From Kitasatospora sp. NA04385 (GTDB lineage: Bacteria; Actinomycetota; Actinomycetes; Streptomycetales; Streptomycetaceae): a stretch of 64,000 nt of DNA. The stretch spans positions 2,407,345 to 2,471,344 of the forward strand of contig NZ_CP054919.1 in NCBI RefSeq assembly GCF_013364235.1. The letters run 5' to 3'. Every line of letters begins with the position of its first letter. The stretch's first letter is position 1. Made by a program: the position numbers and the translations under genes. Under the pieces are notes generated by a model. The model had not been told where the DNA came from and did not search any database. It was given only the letters and a program-made list of their open reading frames with translations. Of this stretch, positions 18,748 to 28,942 are shown piece after piece.

Positions 18748-21145
18748 ATGCCGTTCGAACCGCTCGACCGCACCGACCCCGAGTCGGTCGGCCCCTACCA
18801 CCTGCTGGCCAGACTGGGCGTCGGCGGCATGGGCCGGGTGTACCTGGCCCGCTCCGCCGGGGGCCGGACGGTCGCGGTCAAGGTCGTCCGCGCCGACCTG
18901 GCCGGGGACGCCGAGTTCCGCGAGCGGTTCCGTCGCGAGGTGTCCGCCGCGCAGTCCGTCGGCGGCACCTTCACCGCCCCGGTGGTGGACGCCGACCGGG
19001 ACGGGCCGTCGCCCTGGCTGGCCACCGCGTACGTGCTCGGCCCGGCGCTGGACGACGCGGTGCGCACCCACGGGCCGCTGCCGGTGGAGACGGTGCGCAC
19101 CCTCGGCGTGGGCCTGGCCCAGGCGCTGGCCGCGATCCACGCGGCGGGCCTGGTCCACCGGGACCTCAAGCCGTCCAACGTGCTGCTGGCCGCCGACGGG
19201 CCGCGGGTGATCGACTTCGGCATCGCCCGGGCGCTGGACGGCGACCGGATGACCTCGACCGGCGTGGTGGTCGGCTCGCCCGGCTTCATGAGCCCCGAGC
19301 AGGCCGCCGGACGCCGCCTCGGCCCGGCCGGCGACGTGTTCTCGCTCGGCTCGGTGCTGGTGTTCGCCGCCACCGGCCACGGCCCGTTCGACCACGTCGA
19401 GGACGGCGGCTCCCCGTCCGCGGCCTCGCTGCTGTACCGGGTGGTGCACGACGAGCCCGACCTGTCCGCGCTGCCCGGGCAGTTGCGGCCCGCGGTCGCC
19501 GCCTGCCTGGCCAAGAACCCGGCCGACCGGCCGACGCCCGCCGGGCTCGGCGCGCTGCTGGGCGAGGCGGTCGTCCCGGCCCGCTCCGGCTGGCTGCCCG
19601 TCGCGCTGGCCTCGGACATCGCCACCCACGCCGCCGAGGTGATGGACCTGGAGGCCCCGGTCCGCCCGGCCGACCCGCGGGCGGCCGCCGCCCCCGCCGC
19701 CGTTCCGACCCCCACCGAGGTGTCCGACCCCGGCACCGTCCGGCTGCGGGCCGCCGACGCCCGCCCGTGCCGCCCGTGCCCGCCCGCCCGGCGGCCGGGG
19801 CCGCGGAGCTGGCCGGGCACCCCACCGCGCCGATCGGGCCCGCTCCGGCCGCCGGACGCCGCCCTCCCGCCGGGCGCTGCTGCTGGGCGGCGGCGCGGCG
19901 GTGCTGGCCGGCGCGGGCGGCCTGACCGCCTGGGCGCTGGGCGGCGGCGCGAAGGAGGACCCGACCCCGGCCCCGCCGACCGGCGGCCCGACCGGCGGCC
20001 CGTCCCCGGCCGCCGCGTCGAGCGCCGCCCCCAGCCGCGCTCCCGGCATGCCCCCGGCCCCGCTGTGGACGTACCGGACCTCGGCGAGCAACGCCGGCAG
20101 CCTCGGCATGGCCTTCTCCCCCGGCCTGCTGCACCTGGGCAACGCCGACCTGATCGCGGTGAGCCTGGCCGACGGCAAGGAGAAGTGGATCACCAAGGAC
20201 GCGATGGCCTACAACATGGCCTGCGCGGGCGGCACGATCAGCTACGGCACCGTCTCCGACCTGATCACGGTGGACGCCGCCACCGGCACCGTGCTGTGGA
20301 AGTACCAGTCCGAGCGCGGGAAGCCGAACGGCACCCAGATCGCCTCGGACATGGTGCTGAACGCCGACGACCGCGCCGTGTACGCGATGTGCTCGTACCT
20401 GCAGATGGACGCGAACGGCATGCCCGACATGGGCGCCAGGACCGGCAAGGGCATCATGGCGCTGTCCCGCAAGGACGGCTCGATGCTGTGGAACCAGCAC
20501 CGCCAGCAGACCGCCGACTACACCGTCAGCTCCGACCTGACCGCGGACACCCTGCTCTACACCGACAGCAAGGAGAACCTGGTCGCCCGCTCGCTGGCCG
20601 ACGGCACCCAGACCTGGTTCGCCGCCACCAACTCGCGCTCGGAGTACCAGCCGGTGCTGCAGGACGGCCTGGTGTTCTGCTCGGTCGACCCGAACGGCAT
20701 CCAGGGCGTGCGGATATCCGACGGCAAGCAGGTCTGGACGAAGACCTCGGACCGCTCGACCCACATGTGGTACTCGCCGCCCGCGGCCGGGGGCCACGTC
20801 GTGTACTCGGTGCTCGGCGGCATGACGCTGACCTACCAGGGCACCACCTACACCCCGGCCGCCGCGACCCGGGTGGTGGCCTTCAACGCCGCCGACGGCA
20901 CCGAGCTGTGGCACCTGGAGCTGCCCGTCGAGGTGTCGATGGACACCAGCCCGGTGCTGGTCAAGGACACCCTGTTCGTGCCCAGCCCCGAGCACGGCAT
21001 CTACGCCGTCGACGTGGTGAACCACAAGGTGCGCTGGGTGTTCCAGACCAACGCGGGCGCCGAGCTGTCCTGGCACCTGGCCGGCGGCGAGGACCTGCTG
21101 ATCGCCGTCCAGGGCAACCAGGTGATGGCCCTGCCGCCCGAGTAG
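18748..21145 (+). CDS. Ser/Thr protein kinase with PQQ-type beta-propeller (frame broken in linker)
   Basis: From ATG 18748 the kinase frame shows the glycine loop GVGGMGRVY (24-32), K45 in AVKVV, catalytic HRDLKPSN (137-144), DFG (156-158) and SPGFMSPEQAAG. It stays natural to about residue 335. The PQQ-propeller part (WTYRTSASNAGSLGMAFSPG onward to the stop at 21143) is in another frame and is preceded by SRRALLLGGGAAVLAGAGG, a hydrophobic or membrane segment. Between about 19765 and 19860 the third frame gives a natural Pro/Ala linker (ELAGHPTAPIGPAPAAGRR). Two single-base losses in the linker would therefore explain it. Intact homologues are cytosolic kinase, linker, membrane segment and extracellular propeller sensor. 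Its place between two terD genes suggests it senses or signals for the Ter response (inference). Confidence 0.8.
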
Positions 21146-21167
21146 GACCGGCCCGGCTCCGGGAACG

Positions 21168-21205
21168 CCGAGGGGCGGCCTCCGCGCGCGGAGGCCGCCC
21201 CTCGG
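21168..21205. terminator. bidirectional terminator between kinase and second terD
   Basis: A perfect 38-bp palindrome (19-bp arms, starting CCGAGGGGCGGCCTCCGCG) stands 22 bases past the kinase stop and 25 bases from the TerD stop. Confidence 0.85.
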
Positions 21206-21206
21206 T

Positions 21207-21230
21207 CGACCGGCCGACCGGCCGACCGGT
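21207..21230. repeat. 8-bp tandem repeat x3
   Basis: CGACCGGC is present three times in a row (last copy ends in T), touching the stop codon of the second terD. Confidence 0.6.
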
Positions 21231-21805
21231 CAGACGTTCACGCCGAAGTCCTGCGCGATGCCGCGCAGGCCGGAGGCGTAGCCCTGGCCGATGGCGCGGA
21301 ACTTCCACTCGGCGCCGTTGCGGTACAGCTCGCCGAAGACCATGGCGGTCTCGGTCGAGGCGTCCTCGGAGAGGTCGTAGCGGGCGATCTCGGCGCCGCC
21401 GGCCTGGTTGACCACCCGGATGTAGGCGTTGCGGACCTGGCCGAAGCTCTGCTGCCGGTTCTCGGCGTCGTAGATCGACACCGGGAAGGCGATCTTGGCG
21501 ACGTCGGCCGGGACGTTGGCCAGGTCGACCTTGATCTGCTCGTCGTCGCCCTCGCCCTCGCCGGTGAGGTTGTCGCCGGTGTGCTCGACCGAGCCGTCGG
21601 CGCTCTTGAGGTTGTTGAAGAAGATGAAGTCGGCGTCGGAACGGACCCGGCCCTGGTCGGTGCAGAGCAGCGCGCTGGCGTCCAGGTCGAAGTCCGTGCC
21701 GGTGGTGGTGCGCACGTCCCATCCGAGGCCGACGACCACGGCGGTCAGGCCGGGCGCCTCCTTGGTGAGCGAGACATTGCCGCCCTTGCTCAGGCTGACA
21801 CCCAC
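21230..21805 (-). CDS. TerD-family stress protein (copy 2)
   Basis: The protein is 191 aa from GTG 21805, with GGAGG five bases upstream (protein begins [17 protein letters not shown]). It has the same length and motif order as the first Ter[47 protein letters not shown] acidic loop, [35 protein letters not shown]. The pair most likely arose by local duplication with the kinase gene now between them. A calcium-binding stress role is known for the family. Confidence 0.93.
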   Translation of the reverse strand: MGVSLSKGGNVSLTKEAPGLTAVVVGLGWDVRTTTGTDFDLDASALLCTDQGRVRSDADFIFFNNLKSADGSVEHTGDNLTGEGEGDDEQIKVDLANVPADVAKIAFPVSIYDAENRQQSFGQVRNAYIRVVNQAGGAEIARYDLSEDASTETAMVFGELYRNGAEWKFRAIGQGYASGLRGIAQDFGVNV

Positions 21806-21953
21806 GTGGTCCTCCAAGAAGTCGGGTTCCCGATCCGTCAACGGCCCGATCGTAGTGCCGGGTTCCCGGCCCGCCACCGCGACTCGGCCCGGCGCCCGGC
21901 GGAAGTTGCGCCGGGCCGGGCCGAGCGGGGCGCGCGGGCCGCTCGCGGGAGCG

Positions 21954-22412
21954 TCAGAGCGCGCCGAGGGCGGTCAGGTACTCGCGGGTGTCGCGGGCGT
22001 CCGGCAGGCCGTTGACGACGCTCCAGCGCACCACGCCCTCCTTGTCGATGACGAAGGTGCCGCGCACCGCGCAGCCCTTCTCCTCGTTGAAGACGCCGTA
22101 GGCGCGGGAGACCTCGCCGTGCGGCCAGAAGTCCGACAGCAGCGGGTACTCCAGGCCCTCCTGGTCGCCGAACACCCGCAGCGAGAACGGCGAGTCGTTG
22201 GAGACCGCGAGCACCTGCACCTCGTCGTTCTGCAGGCGCGGCAGCTCCTTCTGGATCTCGCAGACCTCGCCGGTGCAGACGCCGGTGAAGGCGAACGGGT
22301 AGAAGACCAGGACGACGTTCTTCTCGCCGCGGAAGTCGGAGAGCTTCACCGACGCGCCGTGCTGGTCCTTGAGCTCGAAGTCCGGGGCCTGGGTGCCGAT
22401 CTCGACGGTCAT
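21954..22412 (-). CDS. AhpE-like peroxiredoxin
   Basis: The protein is 152 aa from ATG 22412. The thioredoxin fold has the peroxidatic cysteine C46 in [13 protein letters not shown] and a second cysteine C51 five residues later. The conserved Arg is in [13 protein letters not shown] or earlier in FSLRVFGD. Length and sequence ([18 protein letters not shown]) fit the AhpE branch of actinobacteria, which reduces hydroperoxides and peroxynitrite with a thiol partner such as mycothiol/mycoredoxin. It stands alone on the minus strand, between the Ter region and DUF3052. Confidence 0.9.
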   Translation of the reverse strand: MTVEIGTQAPDFELKDQHGASVKLSDFRGEKNVVLVFYPFAFTGVCTGEVCEIQKELPRLQNDEVQVLAVSNDSPFSLRVFGDQEGLEYPLLSDFWPHGEVSRAYGVFNEEKGCAVRGTFVIDKEGVVRWSVVNGLPDARDTREYLTALGAL

Positions 22413-22548
22413 GAGGGGGCCTTCCTGCCGATGCGGTGGTGCGGTCGGGAAGATCCTCCCACTCGCCCGCCCCCGTTCGGCCGTCCGGGTGAGCCCGGCG
22501 GGCCGCCCGGGCACCCCGTTCGCCCTGGGTGAACACGGGCGGACCTGC

Positions 22549-22606
22549 GGGAACCCGCGACGGGCCCCGCCGGCTCGTTCGCCGGCGGGGCCCGTCGCGG
22601 GTTCCC
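22549..22606 (-). terminator. very strong terminator after the DUF3052 gene
   Basis: A perfect 26-bp stem (starting GGGAACCCGCGACGGGCC) with loop TCGTTC ends 10 bases past the DUF3052 stop on the minus strand. Confidence 0.88.
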
Positions 22607-22616
22607 GGTCCGAAGG

Positions 22617-23054
22617 TCAGCGCTTGCCGGTCTTCGAGGCCTTCGGGGTGGCCAGGCGGGTGCCCGCCCAGTCCTTGGCGATCGCCACCGAGCTGGTCTG
22701 CGAGAGGCCGGCGGTCTTGGCGGCGTCGGCGATCTCGTGCGCCTCCACGTGCCCGTCCCGGCCGGTCTTCGGGGTGAGCAGCCAGATCAGGCCGCCCTCC
22801 GCCAGGTACTCCAGGGCGTCGACCAGGGCGTCGGTGAGATCCCCGTCCTCGTCGCGGTGCCACAGCAGGACGCCGTCGGCGACGTCGTCGTAGTCCTCGT
22901 CGACGAGTTCGGCGCCAGTGATGTCCTCGATGCCCTCGCGGAGCTCCTGGTCACTGTCTTCGTCGTACCCGAGCTCCTGGATGATCTGGCCCTGTTCGAA
23001 GCCGAGACGGAGAGCCGGGTTGGACTTGTCCGCGGGGTCCGCGGTCGCGCTCAC
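22617..23054 (-). CDS. DUF3052 family protein
   Basis: The protein is 145 aa from GTG 23054 with GGAGG eight bases upstream. It starts SATADPADKSNPALRLGFEQ, is strongly acidic in the middle (YDEDSDQELREGIEDITGAE), and ends in a Lys-rich tail. This is the conserved actinobacterial DUF3052, usually found next to aceE as here. Its function is unknown. The frame stays open antisense across all of aceE, but that 1245-codon frame is a GC artefact. Confidence 0.88.
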   Translation of the reverse strand: MSATADPADKSNPALRLGFEQGQIIQELGYDEDSDQELREGIEDITGAELVDEDYDDVADGVLLWHRDEDGDLTDALVDALEYLAEGGLIWLLTPKTGRDGHVEAHEIADAAKTAGLSQTSSVAIAKDWAGTRLATPKASKTGKR

Positions 23055-23522
23055 GGGAATAACCTCCAGTATTCGGCCCGGCGTCCATGCCGGGGCTGTG
23101 GCCGTAGTCCACACGGGAGCGGCGGTTCGCGCAAGTACCCGACCCCCGATCCCACCCAAAGGTTGACGTGTCGCGGGGCGACACGCCGCCCACTGTGGCA
23201 GTGAACACACCCATATGTCCCCGTCCGTACCGACAAGGATGCTTCGTCTCGTACCCGCTCGCGGCCCTTTCACCCGCCGTACGCCTGCCCGAGATGCGAA
23301 CGGCATTCGGGTCAGGGCAGGGTGCGGGCGTAAAGTCTCCTGTTGGCCCTCATCCCGGTCGGCCGACATCGTCCGCCCGGGGTCCCAGGTCGGACCACCT
23401 CCTGACCGTACCGTCCACCAGGCGGAACGGTTACCGATCGGTAGAGATGACGGATCTCCGAACGCGGTAGCACGATGGAGGCGGCGCGACAACTCAGTTT
23501 CGACCGACAGTGAAGGAACAGC
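23055..23522. other. divergent regulatory region between DUF3052 and aceE
   Basis: No gene is present in these 468 bp. It holds the likely promoters for both genes and a perfect 12-bp palindrome at 23432-23443, about 80 bases before aceE. Confidence 0.5.
23432..23443. promoter_or_regulatory. palindrome TACCGATCGGTA upstream of aceE
   Basis: This perfect 12-bp dyad in the aceE leader region looks like an operator half-site pair for a dimeric repressor. No regulator is identified. Confidence 0.4.
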
Positions 23523-26273
23523 GTGGCTTCCGGATCCGATCGCAACCCGATCATCATTGGCGGCCTCCCGAGCCAGGTCCCGGACTTCGATCCCGAGGAG
23601 ACCGCGGAGTGGCTGGAGTCGCTTGACGCTGCCATCGACGAGCGCGGGCGCGAGCGCGCCCGCTACCTGATGCTGCGGCTGATCGAGCGCGCCCGTGAAA
23701 AGCGTGTCGCCGTGCCCGAGATGCGCAGCACGGACTACGTCAACACCATCGCCACCAAGGACGAGCCGTTCTTCCCCGGCAACGAGGAGATCGAGCGCAA
23801 GATCCTGAACGCGACCCGGTGGAACGCGGCCGTCATGGTCTCCCGCGCCCAGCGCCCGGGCATCGGCGTCGGCGGCCACATCGCCACCTTCGCCTCCTCC
23901 GCGTCCCTGTACGACGTGGGCTTCAACTACTTCTTCCGCGGCAAGGACGCCGACGGCGAGTCCGGCGACCAGGTCTTCTTCCAGGGCCACGCCTCGCCGG
24001 GCATCTACGCCCGCGCCTTCCTGCTGGACCGGCTCACCGAGCAGCAGCTCGACGCCTTCCGCCAGGAGAAGTCCAAGGCGCCCTACGGCCTCTCCAGCTA
24101 CCCGCACCCGCGGCTGATGCCGGACTTCTGGGAGTTCCCGACCGTCTCGATGGGCCTCGGCCCGCTCGGCGCGATCTACCAGGCCCGGATGAACCGCTAC
24201 CTGGAGCACCGCGGCATCAAGGACACCTCCGACTCGCAGGTGTACGCCTTCCTCGGCGACGGCGAGATGGACGAGCCCGAGTCGCTCGGCCAGCTCTCGC
24301 TGGCGGCCCGCGAGGGCCTGGACAACCTGACCTTCGTGGTGAACTGCAACCTGCAGCGCCTCGACGGCCCGGTCCGCGGCAACGGCAAGATCATCCAGGA
24401 GCTGGAGTCGCAGTTCCGCGGCGCCGGCTGGAACGTCATCAAGCTGGTCTGGGACCGCAGCTGGGACCCGCTGCTGGCGCAGGACCGCGACGGCGTCCTG
24501 GTCAACAAGCTGAACACCACCCCGGACGGCCAGTTCCAGACCTACGCCACCGAGACCGGCTCGTACATCCGCGAGCACTTCTTCGGCGGCGACCTGCGCC
24601 TGCGCGCGATGGTCGAGAACATGACCGACCACCAGATCCAGCACCTGGGCCGCGGCGGCCACGACCACCGCAAGGTCTACGCCGCGTTCAAGGCCGCCCG
24701 CGAGCACAAGGGCCAGCCGACCGTCATCCTGGCGCAGACCGTCAAGGGCTGGACGCTGGGCCCCAACTTCGAGGGCCGCAACGCCACCCACCAGATGAAG
24801 AAGCTGACGGTCGAGGACCTGAAGCGCTTCCGCGACCGGCTGCACCTGCCGATCACCGACAAGCAGCTGGACGAGGGCTACCCGCCCTACTACCACCCGG
24901 GTCGCAACTCGGAGGAGATCCAGTACATGCACGACCGCCGCGAGGAGCTCGGCGGCTACGTGCCCACCCGCAAGGTGCGCCCGCGCAAGCTCGAACTCCC
25001 GGGCGACGACGCGTACAAGGCGGTCAAGAAGGGTTCCGGCAACCAGACCATCGCCACCACCATGGCGTTCGTCCGGGTGCTCAAGGACCTGATGCGCGAC
25101 AAGGGCATCGGCAACCGCTTCGTGCCGATCGCGCCCGACGAGTACCGCACCTTCGGCATGGACTCGCTGTTCCCGTCCGCCAAGATCTACAACCCGCTCG
25201 GCCAGACCTACGAGTCGGTCGACCGCGAGCTGCTGCTGGCGTACAAGGAGTCCCCGGCCGGCCAGATGCTGCACGACGGCATCTCCGAGGCCGGCTGCAC
25301 CGCCTCGCTGATCGCGGCCGGCTCCTCGTACGCGACGCACGGCGAGCCGCTGATCCCGGTGTACGTCTTCTACTCGATGTTCGGGTTCCAGCGCACCGGC
25401 GACCAGTTCTGGCAGATGGCCGACCAGCTGGCCCGCGGCTTCGTGATCGGCGCCACCGCCGGCCGCACCACCCTGACCGGTGAGGGCCTGCAGCACGCCG
25501 ACGGCCACTCGCACCTGCTGGCCTCCACCAACCCCGGCGTGGTCGCCTACGACCCGGCCTACGGGTACGAGATCGCGCACATCATGCAGGACGGTATCCG
25601 CCGGATGTACGGCTCCTCCGCCGAGCACCCGCACGGCGAGGACGTCTTCTACTACATCACCGTCTACAACGAGCCCATCAAGATGCCCGCCGAGCCGGAG
25701 AACGTCGACGTCGACGGCATCCTCAAGGGCCTCTACAAGCTCTCCGACGGCGCCGCCGGCCAGATCCCCGCACAGATCCTCGCCTCCGGCGTGGCGGTGC
25801 CGTGGGCCCTGGAGGCCCAGCGCATCCTCGCCGAGGAGTGGAACGTCAAGGCGGACGTCTGGTCGGCGACCTCCTGGAACGAGCTGCGCCGCGACGCGGT
25901 CGAGGCGGAGGAGTTCAACCTCCTGCACCCCGAGGAGCCGCAGCGCGTCCCGTACGTGACCACCAAGCTCTCCGGGGCCGAGGGTCCGTTCGTGGCCGTC
26001 TCCGACTGGATGCGCGCCGTCCCGGACCAGATCTCCCGCTGGGTCCCCGGCCAGTACCAGTCCCTGGGCGCCGACGGCTTCGGCTTCGCCGACACCCGCG
26101 GCGCGGCCCGTCGCTTCTTCCACATCGACGCGCAGTCGATCGTCCTGGGCACGCTCACCGAGCTGGCCAAGCAGGGCAAGATCGACCGCTCGGCGCTGAA
26201 GGACGCGATCGACCGCTACCAGCTGCTCGACGTGGCGGCGGCCGACCCGGGCGCCGCGGGCGGCGACGCCTGA
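23523..26273 (+). CDS. aceE: pyruvate dehydrogenase E1 component, homodimeric type
   Basis: This 916-aa protein from GTG 23523 (AAGGA upstream) has the full length of the homodimeric AceE family. The ThDP-binding motif is GDGEMDEPE followed by [27 protein letters not shown] and [13 protein letters not shown] follow. The C-terminal half has [20 protein letters not shown]. It decarboxylates pyruvate and passes the acetyl group to the E2 lipoyl domain of the pyruvate dehydrogenase complex in the cytoplasm. It is monocistronic, ending in a 22-bp-stem terminator; E2 and E3 genes are not in the window, as is common in actinobacteria. Confidence 0.97.
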   Translation: MASGSDRNPIIIGGLPSQVPDFDPEETAEWLESLDAAIDERGRERARYLMLRLIERAREKRVAVPEMRSTDYVNTIATKDEPFFPGNEEIERKILNATRWNAAVMVSRAQRPGIGVGGHIATFASSASLYDVGFNYFFRGKDADGESGDQVFFQGHASPGIYARAFLLDRLTEQQLDAFRQEKSKAPYGLSSYPHPRLMPDFWEFPTVSMGLGPLGAIYQARMNRYLEHRGIKDTSDSQVYAFLGDGEMDEPESLGQLSLAAREGLDNLTFVVNCNLQRLDGPVRGNGKIIQELESQFRGAGWNVIKLVWDRSWDPLLAQDRDGVLVNKLNTTPDGQFQTYATETGSYIREHFFGGDLRLRAMVENMTDHQIQHLGRGGHDHRKVYAAFKAAREHKGQPTVILAQTVKGWTLGPNFEGRNATHQMKKLTVEDLKRFRDRLHLPITDKQLDEGYPPYYHPGRNSEEIQYMHDRREELGGYVPTRKVRPRKLELPGDDAYKAVKKGSGNQTIATTMAFVRVLKDLMRDKGIGNRFVPIAPDEYRTFGMDSLFPSAKIYNPLGQTYESVDRELLLAYKESPAGQMLHDGISEAGCTASLIAAGSSYATHGEPLIPVYVFYSMFGFQRTGDQFWQMADQLARGFVIGATAGRTTLTGEGLQHADGHSHLLASTNPGVVAYDPAYGYEIAHIMQDGIRRMYGSSAEHPHGEDVFYYITVYNEPIKMPAEPENVDVDGILKGLYKLSDGAAGQIPAQILASGVAVPWALEAQRILAEEWNVKADVWSATSWNELRRDAVEAEEFNLLHPEEPQRVPYVTTKLSGAEGPFVAVSDWMRAVPDQISRWVPGQYQSLGADGFGFADTRGAARRFFHIDAQSIVLGTLTELAKQGKIDRSALKDAIDRYQLLDVAAADPGAAGGDA

Positions 26274-26290
26274 GCGCAGGCCGCTAGCTG

Positions 26291-26336
26291 AAAGGTCCGC
26301 CCGGAGCAGGGAACTCCCTGCTCCGGGCGGACCTTT
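26291..26336. terminator. bidirectional terminator between aceE and the DHA2 pump
   Basis: A perfect 22-bp stem (AAAGGTCCGCCCGGAGCAGG then GA) with almost no loop ends in CCTTTGTGT and serves convergent genes. Confidence 0.88.
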
Positions 26337-26411
26337 GTGTCTCCGTCCCCGCACGAGAAGCGGGATCCGCCCGGGGCGGGGGCCTGCCGGGCGGATCCGT
26401 GGGGGTGTGCG

Positions 26412-28010
26412 TCAGATGTGGACCGCGGGGCCGCTCTCGTTCACGCCGCGGCGGGTGAGCAGGCCCAGGCCCGCCGCCGCCAGGGCGACGACCGCGGCGA
26501 CCACGAAGGCCACGCCCATGCCGCTGACGAACGAGGAGTGGACGGCGTCGGCGACGCCCTGCACGACGGTGTCCGGGGTGTTCGGGCCGAGGTCGCTCGC
26601 CTTCGGCGCGATGCCGAGCTGCGCGCCCTGCTTGAGCAGTTCGCCCTCCGGGCCGCCGGGCAGCGGCTGGCCGGTCGCGGCCTGCCACTTGCCGGGCAGC
26701 GCGCCGGTGACCTTGGAGGCCATCACCGCGCCGAGGACGGCGGTGCCGAGGCTGCCGCCGACCTGCATGGCGGCCTGCTGCAGGCCGCCGGCCACGCCGG
26801 ACAGCTCCAGCGGGGCGTTGCCGACGATGACGTCGGTGGCACCGACCATGACCGGGCTGAGACCCAGGCCCATCAGCAGGAACCAGAGCGACATCACGCC
26901 GGTGCCGGAGTCGACGTCCAGGGTGGACATGCCGAGCATCGCGGCGGTGGTGAGCACCATGCCGCCGACGATCGGGATGCGCGGCCCGACCTTGCCGATC
27001 AGGAAGCCGGCCACCGGGGCGCCGACGATCATCATGCCGGTCATCGGCAGCAGGTGGACGCCGGCGTCGACCGGGGCCATCCCGTGCACGTTCTGCAGGT
27101 AGAAGGTGACGAAGAAGATGCCGCCGAAGAAGGCGAAGGCCATCAGCACCATCAGCAGGGTGCCGGCCGAGAGCGGCACCGAGCGGAACAGCGAGAGCGG
27201 GACCAGCGGCTCCTTCGCGTACTTCTGCCAGACGGCGAAGAACACCAGGGCGAGCAGCGCGCCGCCGAGGAACAGCAGGGTGGCGGGGTCGCCCCAGCCC
27301 CAGCCGGGGGCCTTGATGATGCCCCAGACCAGCATGAACATCGCGCCGGAGAGCAGCACGATGCCGGGGACGTCGAAGGACTTGGCGGCGTTCTCGGCCC
27401 GGACGTCCTTGAGCACCAGCAGGCCCAGCACCAGGGCGATGACGCCGACCGGGATGTTGATGTAGAACACCGACTCCCAGTTGACGTGCTCGACCAGCAG
27501 GCCGCCGACGATCGGGCCGGCCGCGGTGGAGGCGCCGATGACGCCGCCCCAGATGCCGATCGCCATGTTGAGCTTCTCGGCGGGGAACGCCCCGCGCAGC
27601 AGGCCGAGCGCGGCGGGCTGGAGCAGCGCGCCGAACAGGCCCTGGAGCACCCGGAAGAGGATCACCTGCTGGATCGAGCCGGCGAAGCCGATCGCGGCGG
27701 AGGTGGCGGCGAAGCCGACCGCGCCGACCAGGAAGGTGGTCTTGTGGCCGAACCGGTCGCCGATCTTGCCCGCCGTGATCAGGAAGACCGCGAGGGCCAG
27801 CAGGTAGCCGGAGGTGACCCACTGGATGTCGGAGGGGGTCGCGTTCAGGTCCTTGGCGATGGCCGGGTTGGCGATGGCGACGACGGTGCCGTCGAGGGCG
27901 ACCATCATGACGCCGACGGCGACGGTGAGCAGGGTCAGCCAGGGGTGGCCCCGCAGCCTGCCACCGGCGGACGGAGCCGCTTCCTTGTCGATTACTACGG
28001 ACTGGCTCAT
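26412..28010 (-). CDS. DHA2-family (14-TM) MFS drug efflux transporter
   Basis: The 532-aa protein starts at ATG 28010. About 14 hydrophobic segments are seen. DHA2 signatures: LDGTVVAIANPAI in TM1 (motif D1), GKIGDRFGHK between TM2 and TM3 (motif A), and GASTAAGPIVGGLL in TM5 (antiporter motif C). A long extracellular loop precedes the last helices. It should export small hydrophobic compounds in exchange for protons. The divergent TetR gene 204 bp away, with a dyad between them, suggests local repression. The substrate is unknown. Confidence 0.92.
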   Translation of the reverse strand: MSQSVVIDKEAAPSAGGRLRGHPWLTLLTVAVGVMMVALDGTVVAIANPAIAKDLNATPSDIQWVTSGYLLALAVFLITAGKIGDRFGHKTTFLVGAVGFAATSAAIGFAGSIQQVILFRVLQGLFGALLQPAALGLLRGAFPAEKLNMAIGIWGGVIGASTAAGPIVGGLLVEHVNWESVFYINIPVGVIALVLGLLVLKDVRAENAAKSFDVPGIVLLSGAMFMLVWGIIKAPGWGWGDPATLLFLGGALLALVFFAVWQKYAKEPLVPLSLFRSVPLSAGTLLMVLMAFAFFGGIFFVTFYLQNVHGMAPVDAGVHLLPMTGMMIVGAPVAGFLIGKVGPRIPIVGGMVLTTAAMLGMSTLDVDSGTGVMSLWFLLMGLGLSPVMVGATDVIVGNAPLELSGVAGGLQQAAMQVGGSLGTAVLGAVMASKVTGALPGKWQAATGQPLPGGPEGELLKQGAQLGIAPKASDLGPNTPDTVVQGVADAVHSSFVSGMGVAFVVAAVVALAAAGLGLLTRRGVNESGPAVHI

Positions 28011-28135
28011 GGTTCGGGACTTCCCCGTTCGTGTGGTGTGGCAGGAACCGCTGGGGGACGGAAGAGCGGCGTCCGGCCCTCACGCCCGTCCCCACGAGCT
28101 CCACGACAGACGGACGCCGCCACCGGGGAACATTA

Positions 28136-28150
28136 TGTCAGCTGCTGACA
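28136..28150. promoter_or_regulatory. probable TetR operator 1
   Basis: TGTCAGC-T-GCTGACA is a perfect 15-bp dyad in the divergent spacer of the pump and its TetR regulator, the usual place for autoregulation. Confidence 0.6.
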
Positions 28151-28161
28151 TTCGACAAACG

Positions 28162-28175
28162 GTGACTCCTGTCAC
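28162..28175. promoter_or_regulatory. probable TetR operator 2
   Basis: GTGAC-TCCT-GTCAC is a second dyad 11 bases past the first, sharing the GTCA core; it lies just before the TetR start. Confidence 0.4.
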
Positions 28176-28214
28176 TTGATGCCAGAAGCTGATCGCGGCG
28201 CTATCGTTGGCCCC

Positions 28215-28868
28215 ATGGCCACCCCCACCACCGCCGCCGACCCGCAGCCCGTCGGCCTGCGCGAACGCAAGAAGCGGCGCACCCGGGACGCCCTGGTCGA
28301 CGCCGCGCACCGGCTGTTCCTCTGCCACGGCTACGGGCGCACCACGGTCGACGAGATCGCGTCCGAGGTGGAGGTCTCCCAGCGCACCTTCTTCCGGTAC
28401 TTCGCCAACAAGGAGGAGGTCGCGCTCGCGGTGCTGGCCGAGGCCGAGGAGTCGTTCCTGGAGTGCCTGCGGGCCCGCCCGGCCGCGGAGAACCCGCTGG
28501 AGGCGATGCGCGGCGCGGTCCGCGAGGTCTGGCAGAGCGTCGACCGGGGGCGGGGCACCGGCCCGGCCGCGCTGGAGCTGTTCGAGCTGATCGAGTCCAC
28601 CCCGACGCTGCTCGCCGCCCACCTGCGGCACTCCATCCAGCAGGAGGTCGAGGTCGCCCGGATCCTCGCCGACCGCGAGGGCCTCGACCCGTCCGTCGAC
28701 CTGCGCCCCCGCCTGCTGGCCGCCGTGTTCGGCACCGTGGTGCGGATCTCGCACCTCTCCTACGCCGCCGCCCCGGACGCCGACAACCACTCGATGGACG
28801 GCATGCTGGCCCTGATCGAGCGTCACTTCGACCAGTTGGGACCGGCCCTGGCCGGCTCCTGGCGCTAA
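28215..28868 (+). CDS. TetR-family transcriptional regulator
   Basis: The protein is 217 aa from ATG 28215, which has no clear ribosome site and may be leaderless; an upstream ATG at 28176 is less likely. The N-terminal helix-turn-helix reads RTRDALVDAAHRLFLCHGYG, TTVDEIASEVEVSQRTFFRY, FANKEEVALAV, typical of TetR. The C-terminal domain would bind a ligand. It is divergent from the DHA2 pump and probably represses it through the two dyads in the spacer. Confidence 0.9.
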   Translation: MATPTTAADPQPVGLRERKKRRTRDALVDAAHRLFLCHGYGRTTVDEIASEVEVSQRTFFRYFANKEEVALAVLAEAEESFLECLRARPAAENPLEAMRGAVREVWQSVDRGRGTGPAALELFELIESTPTLLAAHLRHSIQQEVEVARILADREGLDPSVDLRPRLLAAVFGTVVRISHLSYAAAPDADNHSMDGMLALIERHFDQLGPALAGSWR

Positions 28869-28942
28869 CCGGCCCCCGGCGCCGACCCGGCCGCGGCCCG
28901 AGGCGGCGTCAACTGTCGGTGGCGGCGCCTACCCTGGCGGCC

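Noticed and set aside
22617..26354. 1245-codon frame antisense to aceE
   Set aside because: It is the DUF3052 frame staying open through GC-rich antisense; only 22617-23054 has family resemblance and a ribosome site.
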